This document shows positions 1 to 8,792 of a stretch of DNA of 64,000 nucleotides, piece after piece. The stretch lies in the NCBI GenBank assembly GCA_016842065.1, contig JAEPDS010000004.1, forward strand, positions 97,892-161,891. Reading direction: 5' to 3'. The position numbers were made by a program, and so were the translations under genes. The notes under the pieces are model-generated. The model was not told the origin of the DNA and ran no database searches. It saw only the letters and a list, made by a program, of their open reading frames with translations. The stretch comes from Candidatus Thiodiazotropha sp. 'RUGA' (GTDB lineage: Bacteria; Pseudomonadota; Gammaproteobacteria; Chromatiales; Chromatiaceae). Every line of letters begins with the position of its first letter. The stretch's first letter is position 1.

Positions 1-1256
1 TGTTCAATGGCAGCCAGAGCATCATTCAGGCGCTTCTCCACGACAGTCTGGGTAATCATCACCAGGGGTACGGTACTGTCACCTTCTGCGGGCTCTTTCT
101 GATGAATCGCTTCAATACTGATCTGAGAATCCGCCAGGATGGTTGCAATTCTGGCGACCACGCCCGGCTTATCTTCAACCTGCATTCTCAGATAGTAGGC
201 TGACTCGACCTCCTCGATTGGCAGGATTGGCAGATCGACCAGCTCTCCTGGTTGAAATGCCAGGTGGGGAACCCGATTCTCTGAGTCGGTGGTCAGCGCC
301 CGCACCACATCCACTACATCGGCCAGCACCGCAGATGCGGTCGGTTCGGATCCCGCTCCGGCGCCATAATAGAGTGTTGGTCCAACGGCATCCCCATTGA
401 CCAATACCGCATTCATCACCCCATCCACATTGGCGATCAAGCGCCGGTGGGGAATCATCGTGGGATGGACCCGCATCTCGATACCCTTATCGGTCTTACG
501 GGTAACACCAAGATGTTTGATGCGGTAGCCGAAGTCGTTGGCATACTCCACATCCTGAGGCTCAATTTTGGTGATGCCTTCGGTGTAGGTTTTTTCAAAC
601 TGCAAGGGTATGCCAAAAGCGATTGAGCCCAGGATTGTCAATTTATGGGCCGCATCGATACCTTCCACATCAAAGGTGGGATCCGCTTCCGCATAACCCA
701 GGGCCTGTGCCTCTTTCAGTACGTCGGAGAACTCACGCGCCTTATCCCGCATCTCGGTCAGAATGAAGTTGCCTGTGCCATTGATGATACCGGCGATCCA
801 TTCGATGCGATTTGCCGCCAACCCTTCACGAACCGCCTTGATAATCGGAATGCCACCCGCCACAGCAGCTTCGAAGGCCACCATCACCCCATGCTTCTGC
901 GCTGCTGCAAATATTTCATTGCCATGCATGGCGATCAACGCCTTATTCGCGGTGACCACATGTTTACCGTTTTCGATCGCTTTCAATACCAATTCGCGTG
1001 CCGGTGAATAGCCTCCGATCAATTCGATGATGATTTCGATTTCCGGGTTGTCCACCACCGCAAAGGCATCGTCACTGATCTCAACCTGATCCAGACCGGA
1101 CAATCTGCTGGGATCATAGGCCTTGGCCGCTGCATGGGTAATCTGAATACCGCGACCAGCACGACGGGCAATCTCATCGGCGTTGCGGGTCAGGACATTC
1201 AGCGTACCGCCTCCAACCGTGCCAAGCCCCAACAAACCAACTTTAACTGGATTCAC
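1..1256 (-). CDS. hom: Homoserine dehydrogenase (3' end cut by window)
   Basis: NAD(P)-dependent reduction of aspartate semialdehyde to homoserine, the branch point to threonine and methionine. Translating the minus strand from a GTG at 1256 gives a Rossmann start (VGLLGLGTVGGG), the conserved ELIGG and TANKALIA segments, the substrate-binding stretch GIINGTGNFILT, and a C-terminal ACT domain (AYYLRMQVEDKPGVVARI). About 418 codons are present, so only the last 15-20 residues should lie beyond the window edge. The gene follows alaC by 25 bp on the same strand, so the two are probably co-transcribed; thrC would be the usual next gene outside the window. The ACT domain suggests feedback control by threonine, as in the monofunctional family. 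Confidence 0.95.
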   Translation of the reverse strand, partial: MNPVKVGLLGLGTVGGGTLNVLTRNADEIARRAGRGIQITHAAAKAYDPSRLSGLDQVEISDDAFAVVDNPEIEIIIELIGGYSPARELVLKAIENGKHVVTANKALIAMHGNEIFAAAQKHGVMVAFEAAVAGGIPIIKAVREGLAANRIEWIAGIINGTGNFILTEMRDKAREFSDVLKEAQALGYAEADPTFDVEGIDAAHKLTILGSIAFGIPLQFEKTYTEGITKIEPQDVEYANDFGYRIKHLGVTRKTDKGIEMRVHPTMIPHRRLIANVDGVMNAVLVNGDAVGPTLYYGAGAGSEPTASAVLADVVDVVRALTTDSENRVPHLAFQPGELVDLPILPIEEVESAYYLRMQVEDKPGVVARIATILADSQISIEAIHQKEPAEGDSTVPLVMITQTVVEKRLNDALAAIE

Positions 1257-1281
1257 AGTAATTACTCCTACAGTAGATAGC

Positions 1282-2487
1282 TCAAGATTCGATCAGTCCG
1301 TCTTTACGGAACATATCGCGAATTCCCCGCACCGCCTGGCGGGTTCTGTGTTCATTTTCAATCAAACCAAAGCGGACGTGATCATCACCGTGTTCACCGA
1401 ATCCGATACCTGGTGAAACAGCAACCTTGGCTTCGCTCAACAGCTTCTTGGAAAATTCAAGGGAGCCCATGGCACGATAGGGTTCAGGTATCGGCGCCCA
1501 GACAAACATGGTTGCTTTCGGTTTTTCTACCTGCCAGCCGATATTGTTCAGACCGTCGCACAACACATCGCGACGGCTTTGATACATGCCGCAGATCTCC
1601 CGCACCACATCCTGGGGGCCTTCCAGCGCCGCAATCGCAGCCACCTGAATCGGCGTGAAGGTTCCATAGTCCAGATAGGACTTGATGCGAGCCAGGGCAG
1701 CCACCAGGGTCTTGTTTCCTGACATGAATCCGACCCGCCAGCCCGGCATGTTGTAGCTTTTCGACAGGGAGAAGAACTCCACTGCGATCTCATCGGCCCC
1801 GGGTACCTGCAGAATCGAGGGCGCCACATAGCCATCGAAGACGATGTCCGCATAGGCCAGATCGTGCACCACCCAGATGTTGTACTCCTTGGCGATCTCC
1901 ACGATCTTCTCGAAGAAGTCCAGCTCGACACATTGGGTGGTCGGATTGCCGGGAAAATTCAGCACCAGCATCTTTGGACGTGGCCAGGAGTCCTTGATCG
2001 CTCTGACCAGTTCGTCGAAGAAATCGATTCCGGGCACCATCGGTACATGACGCACATCAGCACCGGATATGATGAAACCGTAAGGATGTATCGGATAGGC
2101 CGGATTGGGTACCAGCACCGAATCGCCCGGCCCCATGCAGGCCAATGCCAGATGAGCCAGGCCCTCTTTGGAACCGATGGTGGCGATCACCTGAGTCTCT
2201 GGATCGAGATCGACCTGGTAGCGGCTTTTGTACCAGTTACTCATCGCCCGACGCAGCCGGGGGATGCCTTTCGACATGGAGTAACGGTGGGTATCCTTAC
2301 GGTTTGCAACCTCGCAAAGCTTATCCACGATATGTTGTGGCGTGGGCTGATCCGGGTTACCCATACCAAAATCGATGATGTCCTCGCCCCGCGCTCGCGC
2401 CGCCGCCTTGAGTTCATTCACAATAGCGAACACATAGGGTGGCAACCGCTTGATTCTGCGGAACTCTTCCATCTCTTGCGTGGACAC
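1282..2487 (-). CDS. alaC: Alanine/glutamate-pyruvate aminotransferase, AlaC type
   Basis: PLP-dependent class I/II aminotransferase of the AlaC (YfdZ) group, which makes alanine from pyruvate and glutamate in the cytoplasm. The 401-residue protein has the fold-type I signature: NFPGNPTT at about 178-184, VHDLAYAD at 207-214, the PLP lysine K243 in [12 protein letters not shown] and the following substrate-binding arginine. Length is normal for the family. It is the first gene of a unit with hom 25 bp downstream, an arrangement common in gammaproteobacteria, where the protein is often annotated simply as alanine transaminase. It could act on other keto acids; family assignment is firm, substrate is from family knowledge. 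Confidence 0.93.
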   Translation of the reverse strand: MSTQEMEEFRRIKRLPPYVFAIVNELKAAARARGEDIIDFGMGNPDQPTPQHIVDKLCEVANRKDTHRYSMSKGIPRLRRAMSNWYKSRYQVDLDPETQVIATIGSKEGLAHLALACMGPGDSVLVPNPAYPIHPYGFIISGADVRHVPMVPGIDFFDELVRAIKDSWPRPKMLVLNFPGNPTTQCVELDFFEKIVEIAKEYNIWVVHDLAYADIVFDGYVAPSILQVPGADEIAVEFFSLSKSYNMPGWRVGFMSGNKTLVAALARIKSYLDYGTFTPIQVAAIAALEGPQDVVREICGMYQSRRDVLCDGLNNIGWQVEKPKATMFVWAPIPEPYRAMGSLEFSKKLLSEAKVAVSPGIGFGEHGDDHVRFGLIENEHRTRQAVRGIRDMFRKDGLIES

Positions 2488-2731
2488 GGATACCTCGACT
2501 TTTCTGTTAGGTGAAAAGGTACAAAGTTAACTGACCCATAATAAAAGATCAATTCAGGAAACACTTATCGTGTGTGATCGATGCGATTTTTTGAAATTCT
2601 CTCTGTTCTGCGCCACATGCATGCTTTGAAGTCACCCGTTTATGCCGCGATTCATGCTAAGCGTGGGGTTTGTCCCATGGCGTTAGCAGGGTTCACTTTT
2701 TTGCAATCACCGTTTGCGGTAAGGTCGGGCT

Positions 2732-3109
2732 ATGAAATTCATACTTGACGATAACAACAGTGGTCACGCCATCCAGAACTACGGGGCACTCGAGATCACC
2801 ATCAGTGGCAAAGTATACCGGGAGAACCTGGTCGTCATGCCGGACAAGATCATCCCTGATTGGCGCCCCGTACGATTCGAGGAACTCAAGCAGGAGGACT
2901 TCGCCCATCTGGCCTCCCTGACCCCGGAGATCGTTGTGCTGGGCACTGGTACAAAACAGCATTTTCCTGACCACCAACTGATCCGTCCCCTGCTGGAGAA
3001 TCAGATTGGCTTGGAAGTGATGGCTACAGACGCGGCCTGCCGGACCTATAACATCCTGATGTCGGAAGGGAGACGAGTGGCAGCGGCTCTGATGATGATC
3101 AGGGAGTAG
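2732..3109 (+). CDS. Mth938-like (Xcc1710/DUF498) domain protein
   Basis: A 125-residue protein of the Mth938/Xcc1710-like family, a small alpha/beta fold found in bacteria, archaea and mitochondria (NDUFAF3 is the human relative). It has the family pattern: a GALEIT beta hairpin near residue 20, DWRP at about 49, and the central PEIVVLGTGTKQ strand-loop at about 70-81, then a helix ending LMSEGRRVAAALM. It probably stands alone: alaC is divergent upstream and a 289-bp inverted-repeat element begins immediately after the stop codon. The biochemical role of bacterial members is unknown; family call is confident, function is not. Confidence 0.85.
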   Translation: MKFILDDNNSGHAIQNYGALEITISGKVYRENLVVMPDKIIPDWRPVRFEELKQEDFAHLASLTPEIVVLGTGTKQHFPDHQLIRPLLENQIGLEVMATDAACRTYNILMSEGRRVAAALMMIRE

Positions 3110-3398
3110 CTAGGGCCTGTTAAAACGAATCCGATTCGCCCTGTTGGGCCTGAAAAAGCACCAATCAAGGCGCGAGGAGCGAAGTTTGTTTGCTCCAAAT
3201 GAGCGAGGAGCAACGGTTAGTGGTGCTTTTTCAGGCGCAACCCCCCATATTGATATTTAAGAGGGGGCTGGGACTGTTTTTGCGCCCAGCGGCGTTATCA
3301 TTCGCTCATGTAGAATGACTACACGACGCTCATTCTGCCTTGCTGGACACAAAAACTGACCCAGCAGGGCGTATTGGATTCGTGTTAACAGGCCCTAG
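3110..3398. repeat. 289-bp inverted-repeat element, GGGCCTGTTAAC family
   Basis: The element is bounded by about 38-bp terminal inverted repeats. The left end reads CTAGGGCCTGTTAAAACG; the right end, read on the minus strand, is CTAGGGCCTGTTAACACG. Inside is a second, nested inverted repeat (CCTGAAAAAGCACCA near 3150 against TGGTGCTTTTTCAGG near 3220). It contains no credible gene. Parts of the interior (the AATCAAGGCGC, GGGGGCTGGG and CGCCCAGC segments) recur in the element at 23255-23514. It looks like a non-autonomous, MITE-like element. Confidence 0.8.
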
Positions 3399-3434
3399 AC
3401 CAGCCAGCTTGCTGGACGATTTCAGACAGGCTTT

Positions 3435-3989
3435 TCAATTGACCGGGGTATCAGAATCGGACTCCTCTTCCCGATCATCCTCCAGGATCACAATATCATC
3501 CGGAAAGGGATACTTTTCCACCATCCTTTTGCCGAGTTTGCCCTGAGTTGCCTGATACAAGGCATCGGACTCCATCAGAACCAGGATCAGTACCGTTACC
3601 ATGATCGGCAAAATGCCGACACCACCGATCATCGCCATGACGGCAACTTTCTGCATGCCCATATAGGTGTATCCCAGCCAACCCAGTAAAAACACAGTCA
3701 GCACAGCCAACAGCATATAGATAAACAGCCGGCTTCGCTCGGCGGCAATCTGCCAGTGGGCATAGACATACCACTCATCTTGATCTTTCGACTTTTTCGC
3801 ACGCCAGAGGGTATAGAAAAGCAGGGCAAAAGAGACAACAGGCACCAGCGCCAGTGGCTGCCAAAAGGAGCGCACCAGGCCCAGCGCCGCGACAAACCAT
3901 AAAATGTGATTGCCAATCAGATTGGTCAGAAAAACATCATGAGGTATCTTGGCTTTTTTCACCAATTCTTCTTGGATCTCAAATTTCAT
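3435..3989 (-). CDS. Putative integral membrane protein of unknown function
   Basis: A 184-residue protein with about four hydrophobic segments (roughly residues 28-60 as two spans, 90-110 and 118-142) and an acidic C-terminal tail (DDIVILEDDREEESDSD). No enzyme motif was recognised. The start at 3989 is followed by a polar amphipathic N-terminus (EIQEELVKKAKIPHD). It is transcribed towards the inverted-repeat element at 3110-3398 and lies downstream of a 47-aa single-span ORF on the same strand. Composition is that of its neighbours. The call rests on hydropathy read by eye only. Confidence 0.6.
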   Translation of the reverse strand: MKFEIQEELVKKAKIPHDVFLTNLIGNHILWFVAALGLVRSFWQPLALVPVVSFALLFYTLWRAKKSKDQDEWYVYAHWQIAAERSRLFIYMLLAVLTVFLLGWLGYTYMGMQKVAVMAMIGGVGILPIMVTVLILVLMESDALYQATQGKLGKRMVEKYPFPDDIVILEDDREEESDSDTPVN

Positions 3990-4128
3990 CGAGTTTCTTT
4001 ATACCTGGTCTGTTACCCATGTGGTGGCATCATCACTTGATGAAAACCAACCTTCCATCGGGCAATACTGCAATTAATGCCAATAAAAACTGGGGGTTAA
4101 GTTTAAACCTGTCGGAGATATAAGCCAA

Positions 4129-4272
4129 TCAGCTCTCACTTTCGCTTCCCATGAGCTTGGCCACCAACCATTTTTTCGCCCAAAAAAGCAATAAAAACAA
4201 CAGGATGCCAATTACCAAACCGATCCACGGCTGCTCTTTGAGAATTGTTATAAACCACAATCCACTTCCCAT
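4129..4272 (-). CDS. Small single-span membrane protein (47 aa)
   Basis: A 47-codon minus-strand frame opens with ATG at 4272 behind a strong purine-rich site (AGGGGGGA, about 7 nt upstream). It encodes a short N-terminus (MGSGLWFITILKEQPW), a hydrophobic stretch of about 20 residues (GLVIGILLFLLLFWA), then a basic and serine/glutamate-rich tail (KKWLVAKLMGSESES). The ribosome site, membrane span and positive-inside rule argue for a real gene. It is upstream of the 184-aa membrane protein on the same strand. Function unknown. Confidence 0.55.
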   Translation of the reverse strand: MGSGLWFITILKEQPWIGLVIGILLFLLLFWAKKWLVAKLMGSESES

Positions 4273-4598
4273 TGTAGAATCCCCCCTGGTGATTCAGTTG
4301 TCGGACAAGGCATAGCCCATTCCGGTCTTGTCCAGGCAACATGACAAGCGTATAGATCATGACATTCCCGCAGTTTCATGATTTAGACTCTGTGAAACAG
4401 AGATAAAGCAGGTAAGATGCAGAACTACAGCGATTTTGCCTGGCAGTTTTATGGATTGCCAGCCTGGCAATAATGCCAGAGAACAGGCTTGGCGACAAAG
4501 CGTGACGAACAGTGACTCCTAACGACTGCCACATATTAATGACTGATATGCGTGGCGAGATGCAGTGCAAGAAGTAACGACAGCAGGTTAAAGACTAG
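4273..4598. promoter_or_regulatory. Divergent intergenic region with clustered CTGGCA/TGCCAG half-sites
   Basis: This 326-bp stretch lies between the 47-aa gene (minus) and the 231-aa gene (plus). It holds TGCC-T-GGCA at 4437-4445, a perfect ATTGCCAG-C-CTGGCAAT palindrome at 4455-4471, and a further TGCCAG at 4474-4479. Such spacing of inverted half-sites looks like an operator. Open frames here have no ribosome site or recognisable composition and are not called. Confidence 0.4.
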
Positions 4599-5294
4599 AT
4601 GGAAAAGAAGATTATCTTTTGGGTTATCTCCCTCTCGGTGGTGGCAGTCGCCCTCGCCGTTCTACTCCCCGGTGGGCGTAAGGTTGACAGTGACCCAAAG
4701 CTGCCCTGGGACATCCAGGTAAACGCCAATAACGAGATACAAGTATTTAACCTGACCCTCAACAAAAGCCTTTTGCCCGAGGCGAGGCAGATATTTCAGA
4801 ACCAGGGCAAGGTCAATCTGTTTGTCGGCACGGATGGGCAACCGGCCCTCGAAGCCTATTTCGAGCGGGTTTTTCTGAGTGGGCTGAGGGCTGACTTCAT
4901 CCTCGCTCTAAAGGCGGATCAGTCCCTATTGAATCAACTGGTTGAGCGGGGCTCCCGGATCAGCCGCACCTCGGACACGACGCATAAAATTGTTCTCGGC
5001 AGTGACGATTTACAGATCGCCGAACAACTGCCCATCGAAGTGATCAACTACATCCCCGCAGCCAATCTGGACGAGGAGTTGATCAACAGCCGGTTTGGTG
5101 AACCGACAGACAAAATTGTCGAAACGGAAACCGGTGTGACCCATTGGATCTATCCGGATAGGGGTATGACCATCGGTCTCAACCCAGAGGGAAAGGAGCT
5201 TATTCAGTATATGCCCCTGGAGCGTATCCAAGGGCTGGTAGAGCAGATCAGAAGCAGTAACGCTCAATATGCAGAAAAGATGAAGAGCAGCTGA
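4599..5294 (+). CDS. Exported or membrane-anchored protein of unknown function
   Basis: A 231-residue protein with an N-terminal signal anchor (KKIIFWVISLSVVAVALAVLLPGG, no obvious signal peptidase site) followed by a soluble periplasmic part. No domain was recognised. Its end is 17 bp from the end of the convergent ccoS gene. The soluble part has a regular mixed alpha/beta pattern and no cysteines, so disulfides or c-type haem can be ruled out. Conserved hypothetical proteins of this general shape occur in sulfur-oxidising gammaproteobacteria, but I cannot name a family. Confidence 0.6.
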   Translation: MEKKIIFWVISLSVVAVALAVLLPGGRKVDSDPKLPWDIQVNANNEIQVFNLTLNKSLLPEARQIFQNQGKVNLFVGTDGQPALEAYFERVFLSGLRADFILALKADQSLLNQLVERGSRISRTSDTTHKIVLGSDDLQIAEQLPIEVINYIPAANLDEELINSRFGEPTDKIVETETGVTHWIYPDRGMTIGLNPEGKELIQYMPLERIQGLVEQIRSSNAQYAEKMKSS

Positions 5295-5311
5295 TTCGCG
5301 AGTTAGCAGGA

Positions 5312-5524
5312 CTAATCCTGGTCTTCCGCATCCGGCATCATCTGTTTTGGCAGACCTTTCTTGGGCTTTTTCGCAGGCGCGATATCGTCATCCATCAGGA
5401 TTCGATGTGCCTCACCCTCCAGGTCATCGAATTGGCCACTGCGGGCAGCCCAGAACAGCACCCCAACGGCGGCAAGCCCCAAGAAGATCATGCCTGGAAT
5501 CAGGCCATATATCACATCCATCAA
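5312..5524 (-). CDS. ccoS: cbb3 oxidase assembly protein CcoS
   Basis: A 70-residue protein with one N-terminal membrane span (YGLIPGMIFLGLAAVGVLFWAA) followed by the CcoS signature (ARSGQFDDLEGEAHRILMDDD). CcoS is needed for insertion of haem b and copper into the cbb3 oxidase. It is the last gene of ccoG-ccoH-ccoI-ccoS, 39 bp after ccoI, the usual gammaproteobacterial order. The lysine-rich tail (KKPKKGLPKQ) is longer than in many homologues. Family assignment is firm. Confidence 0.92.
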   Translation of the reverse strand: MMDVIYGLIPGMIFLGLAAVGVLFWAARSGQFDDLEGEAHRILMDDDIAPAKKPKKGLPKQMMPDAEDQD

Positions 5525-5563
5525 AGTACTCCATCAAACATGACTGGGGTCTGTTGAGACGCC

Positions 5564-8062
5564 CTACTTAACTTTAACACCTTTGAACAGGGTACGGATA
5601 CGGGCAGAGTTACCGATAACCGCCAGGGAACTCAATGGCATAGAGATGGCCGCTACCAGAGGCGTGACGACAGCTGACATTGCCAGCGGTACCATAATGA
5701 TATTGTAGGTTATTGAGATACCGATATTTTGGCGAATCGTGAGCAACGCCCTGCGGGATAAGCCGATGGCCAGACGTACCCGCTCCAGTTCGCTGCTCAT
5801 CAACACGATATCGGCACTGGCGATGGAGACATCCGTACCTGAGCCCATGGCGATACCGACGTCAGCCCGGACCAGCGCCGGGGCATCGTTAACCCCATCC
5901 CCGACCATTGCCACTCGATGTCCATCCGATTGCAACCGACTGATTACTTGATCTTTTTCCTCAGGAAGCACCTCAGCAATCACCTCCATACCCCCGAGAC
6001 GCTCAGCAATCGCTTCCGCCGCATGCCGACGATCACCACTCAGCAGCGTTACCGCGATACCCTCAGCTTTCAGTGAGCCAATCAGCGCTTTGGCATCCGG
6101 CCTGATACGGTCTTCGACAGCCACCAGTGCCGTCTCTTTGTCATCGATCGCCACCCGGAACCAGCCGATGCCCTGATCATCGAGCTGACCAGCGAGCTGT
6201 TCCAGCCTGTCGGACATCTGGCACTGCCGCTGCTCCAGCAGGGTGAGATTACCGATCGTCAGCTGTCGATCATCGACCAGCCCGACTACACCAAGTCCGG
6301 GAAGGGCCTTGAAGTCGGTGCATCGATATCGGGTTTGCAGGTGATTGAATGTCTCATCCCAATTCACGATCGACTCAGCCGTAGGGTGTTCTGACTGTCG
6401 CTCGACAGCAGCCAGCAGTGCCATCAACTCCACCAGCGATTCCGAAACCTGCTCATCGCCCTCCTGCCACCGCTCGTGATCGGTATGGATGCCGACGACA
6501 GAGAGCCCCCCCTCTGTCAGGGTACCGGTTTTGTCGAACACCACGTGGTTAATGGTGGATAGGGTTTCAAGCACCTCCCCATTCTTAACCAGAATGCCGT
6601 ACTTGGCGCCCAGCCCCGAGGCCACCGCAATCGACATGGGAGTCGCCAGACCAAAGGCGCAGGGACAGGTAATGATCAACACGGAGGTTGCCGCCAGCAA
6701 TGCAATCTCAAAATCACTGTTTACCCAGTAGAGGAAGGTCAAAGTCGCTAACGCCAGTGTGACAGCAACGAACCAGGGTACGATTTGATCGGCCAGACAC
6801 TGAATTGGTGCCTTTGAGCCCTGTGCCTCCTCAACCAGACTGATAATCCGCCCGAGCGCGGTATTCTTCAATAGACCGGAAACCTCCACATGGAGCGCTC
6901 CAGTACCATTGATGGTTCCGGCCGAGACCTGGTCACCAGACCGTTTATCGATCGCCTGGGACTCACCGGTGAGCATCGCTTCATCAATCGAGCTTTCACC
7001 CATCCTGATGATGCCATCCACCGGTACCCGCTCACCCGGCTTGACCAGCACCAGCTCACCCACAGCAATGGCCCGAATCGGCACAACCTCTTCAACCCCG
7101 TCTTGGGAAAGACGGGTAGCCACCCTCGGTTGCAAATCGAGCAGTCGCTGGGTGGCCGCCACAGCCTGACGCTTCGACATCGCCTCCAGGTATCGACCCA
7201 CCAGGATGACAAACAGAAAATTCACCACCGTATCGTAATAGACCTCACCCACAGTACTGCCTGTCAGGGTGATATAGAGCGAGTAGAGATAGGTAATAGT
7301 GGCACCGATGGCAATCGGCAGATCCATGCCCAGGTGCATGCTCCGCAGTCCGGACCAAGCGCCCTTATAGAAGGGATAGCCGGAATAGAGCAGGACCGGA
7401 GTGGCCAGGGCAAAGCCGATCCAATGGAAGAGGCTACGAAACTCCCCTTCACTCGCCCCAGCATAGAGGGCAATGGAGATCCACATCAGGTTCATCATAC
7501 CGAAGGCGGCGAAAGCCATTCGATAGAGCAGATGGCGATTCTGCTTCTTTATCGCTCCCTCTGCGGCTTCGGGGTCATAGGGAACGGCCGCATAACCGAT
7601 CTGTCCGAGACGCTGAATGATCTGGGAGAGAGAGATGGCGCTGTTGTGCCACCTGACATGAAGCCGTTTGCCTGAGAGATTGACCTGAGCGGAGGTAATG
7701 CCGGGTACGGGGTTCAGGGTATTCTCGATCAGCCAGACACAGGCCGCGCAGTGTATCCCCTCAACTAACAGATGAATATCCCGTGCTTCACCCAGTTCGC
7801 CGACGAATTCAGCCTGCACATCATCCAGATCGTACAACGCCAGTTCGGTCGGTATATCCGGTGGGGGCGCCAGACTGGTGCCGTCAGGGGTACGCTGATA
7901 AAAACCTTCCAGCCCGGCATCGTAGATGGCTTCGCAGACCGCTTTACAGCCAAGGCAGCAGAAATGCTGCTCCTCGCCCTCGATCATGCCGATAACTTCA
8001 TCCTCACTGGGAATGGGAAGTTGGCAGTGGAAGCAGCCTTCAGAGGCCTCTACATGTGACAC
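5564..8062 (-). CDS. ccoI: Copper-transporting P1B-type ATPase CcoI/FixI
   Basis: An 832-residue heavy-metal ATPase that exports copper for maturation of the cbb3 oxidase. An N-terminal cysteine cluster (CFHC at 10-13, CLGC near 36) precedes a heavy-metal domain with HCAACVW near residue 105. About eight membrane segments, the TGES actuator loop, the CPC copper motif in the sixth span (ITCPCAFGLATP), the phosphorylated aspartate in DKTGTLTEG and the hinge GDGVNDAPAL are all present. The extended Cys-rich N-terminus is typical of the FixI/CcoI (CopA2) group rather than CopA1. Translation starts at GTG 8062 behind AGGAGAG. It lies between ccoH and ccoS. Confidence 0.95.
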   Translation of the reverse strand: MSHVEASEGCFHCQLPIPSEDEVIGMIEGEEQHFCCLGCKAVCEAIYDAGLEGFYQRTPDGTSLAPPPDIPTELALYDLDDVQAEFVGELGEARDIHLLVEGIHCAACVWLIENTLNPVPGITSAQVNLSGKRLHVRWHNSAISLSQIIQRLGQIGYAAVPYDPEAAEGAIKKQNRHLLYRMAFAAFGMMNLMWISIALYAGASEGEFRSLFHWIGFALATPVLLYSGYPFYKGAWSGLRSMHLGMDLPIAIGATITYLYSLYITLTGSTVGEVYYDTVVNFLFVILVGRYLEAMSKRQAVAATQRLLDLQPRVATRLSQDGVEEVVPIRAIAVGELVLVKPGERVPVDGIIRMGESSIDEAMLTGESQAIDKRSGDQVSAGTINGTGALHVEVSGLLKNTALGRIISLVEEAQGSKAPIQCLADQIVPWFVAVTLALATLTFLYWVNSDFEIALLAATSVLIITCPCAFGLATPMSIAVASGLGAKYGILVKNGEVLETLSTINHVVFDKTGTLTEGGLSVVGIHTDHERWQEGDEQVSESLVELMALLAAVERQSEHPTAESIVNWDETFNHLQTRYRCTDFKALPGLGVVGLVDDRQLTIGNLTLLEQRQCQMSDRLEQLAGQLDDQGIGWFRVAIDDKETALVAVEDRIRPDAKALIGSLKAEGIAVTLLSGDRRHAAEAIAERLGGMEVIAEVLPEEKDQVISRLQSDGHRVAMVGDGVNDAPALVRADVGIAMGSGTDVSIASADIVLMSSELERVRLAIGLSRRALLTIRQNIGISITYNIIMVPLAMSAVVTPLVAAISMPLSSLAVIGNSARIRTLFKGVKVK

Positions 8063-8200
8063 GGACTCTCCTGCAAAGAGATGATGATCTTTGTCCGGTC
8101 AAACCGGGATTGAGCGCTCTGTGATGACAGGATTCCTTGGTACTGCTTTGTCCTGAATCCGCTCGATCTCACTCAAATAAATAATTAATACAATCAGTTA

Positions 8201-8704
8201 CTAAGGCACCCAGTCTATGCCCACACCGATGCGTTTGGGAACCTGGTACTCATCTTCGCCATTGCGAATACTGACCAACAGATCCCAGGCGCCCTTCAGG
8301 GGAAAGCTCACTGTAGCCTCGTAGCGACCAGGACCGACCCGCTGCATGGGTACAGAAAAATCCTGATCCGCATCAGACGGGCGATAGGCATGAAAGGTGA
8401 CTTCATCACGGTCGATCGGGGTACCTTCCCGGTCTTTCACCGAATATTGGCAAACAACCGGTTGGCCAATCTCGATCTTTGAAGGCAGTTTGATCTTCAT
8501 CACCCATTTGGGGTCGCGGGCCTGGCGTTTGAGCATGTTTTTCTCATAATCCTGGCCACGGTCATAGAAGTCATCCACGACCAACCCCGGGTTATTCTGG
8601 GTTGCCAGGTAGATCATGATCATGTTCATGGTGAAGAAAACCACCACCATGGCCACCCAGCCGATTACCCAGGGACTTCTCCAAGCTGATTTTTTCTCTG
8701 TCAT
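8201..8704 (-). CDS. ccoH: FixH/CcoH family cbb3 oxidase assembly protein
   Basis: A 167-residue protein with a single N-terminal membrane span (WVIGWVAMVVVFFTMNMIMIYLA) and a periplasmic beta-sandwich. The FixH hallmark after the span is seen: NPGLVVDDFYDRGQDYEKNMLKRQA. CcoH stays associated with the oxidase and helps its assembly. The domain ends with WDLLVSIRNGEDEY, the conserved C-terminal strand. It lies between ccoG, after an 88-bp gap that contains a hairpin, and ccoI, after 138 bp. Family assignment is firm. Confidence 0.9.
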   Translation of the reverse strand: MTEKKSAWRSPWVIGWVAMVVVFFTMNMIMIYLATQNNPGLVVDDFYDRGQDYEKNMLKRQARDPKWVMKIKLPSKIEIGQPVVCQYSVKDREGTPIDRDEVTFHAYRPSDADQDFSVPMQRVGPGRYEATVSFPLKGAWDLLVSIRNGEDEYQVPKRIGVGIDWVP

Positions 8705-8743
8705 GGCTGCAAATTATAACGACTACTGGTAAAAAAATGAAAA

Positions 8744-8765
8744 GGGCGGACATCGCTGCCCGCCC
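8744..8765 (-). terminator. Hairpin with downstream T-tract between ccoG and ccoH
   Basis: On the minus strand GGGCGG/CCGCCC forms a six-bp stem with a ten-nt loop, followed by TTTTCATTTTTTT. This is terminator-like but sits inside the ccoGHIS unit, so it may attenuate or process the transcript rather than end it. Confidence 0.4.
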
Positions 8766-8792
8766 TGAGATTGTCGGCTATTTTACCAAGAG

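Noticed and set aside
4440-4479. Sigma-54 promoter
   Set aside because: TGGCA is present but no TTGC at the required -12 spacing.
6890-7675. Plus-strand frame of 261 codons
   Set aside because: Antisense to ccoI, which is clearly coding.
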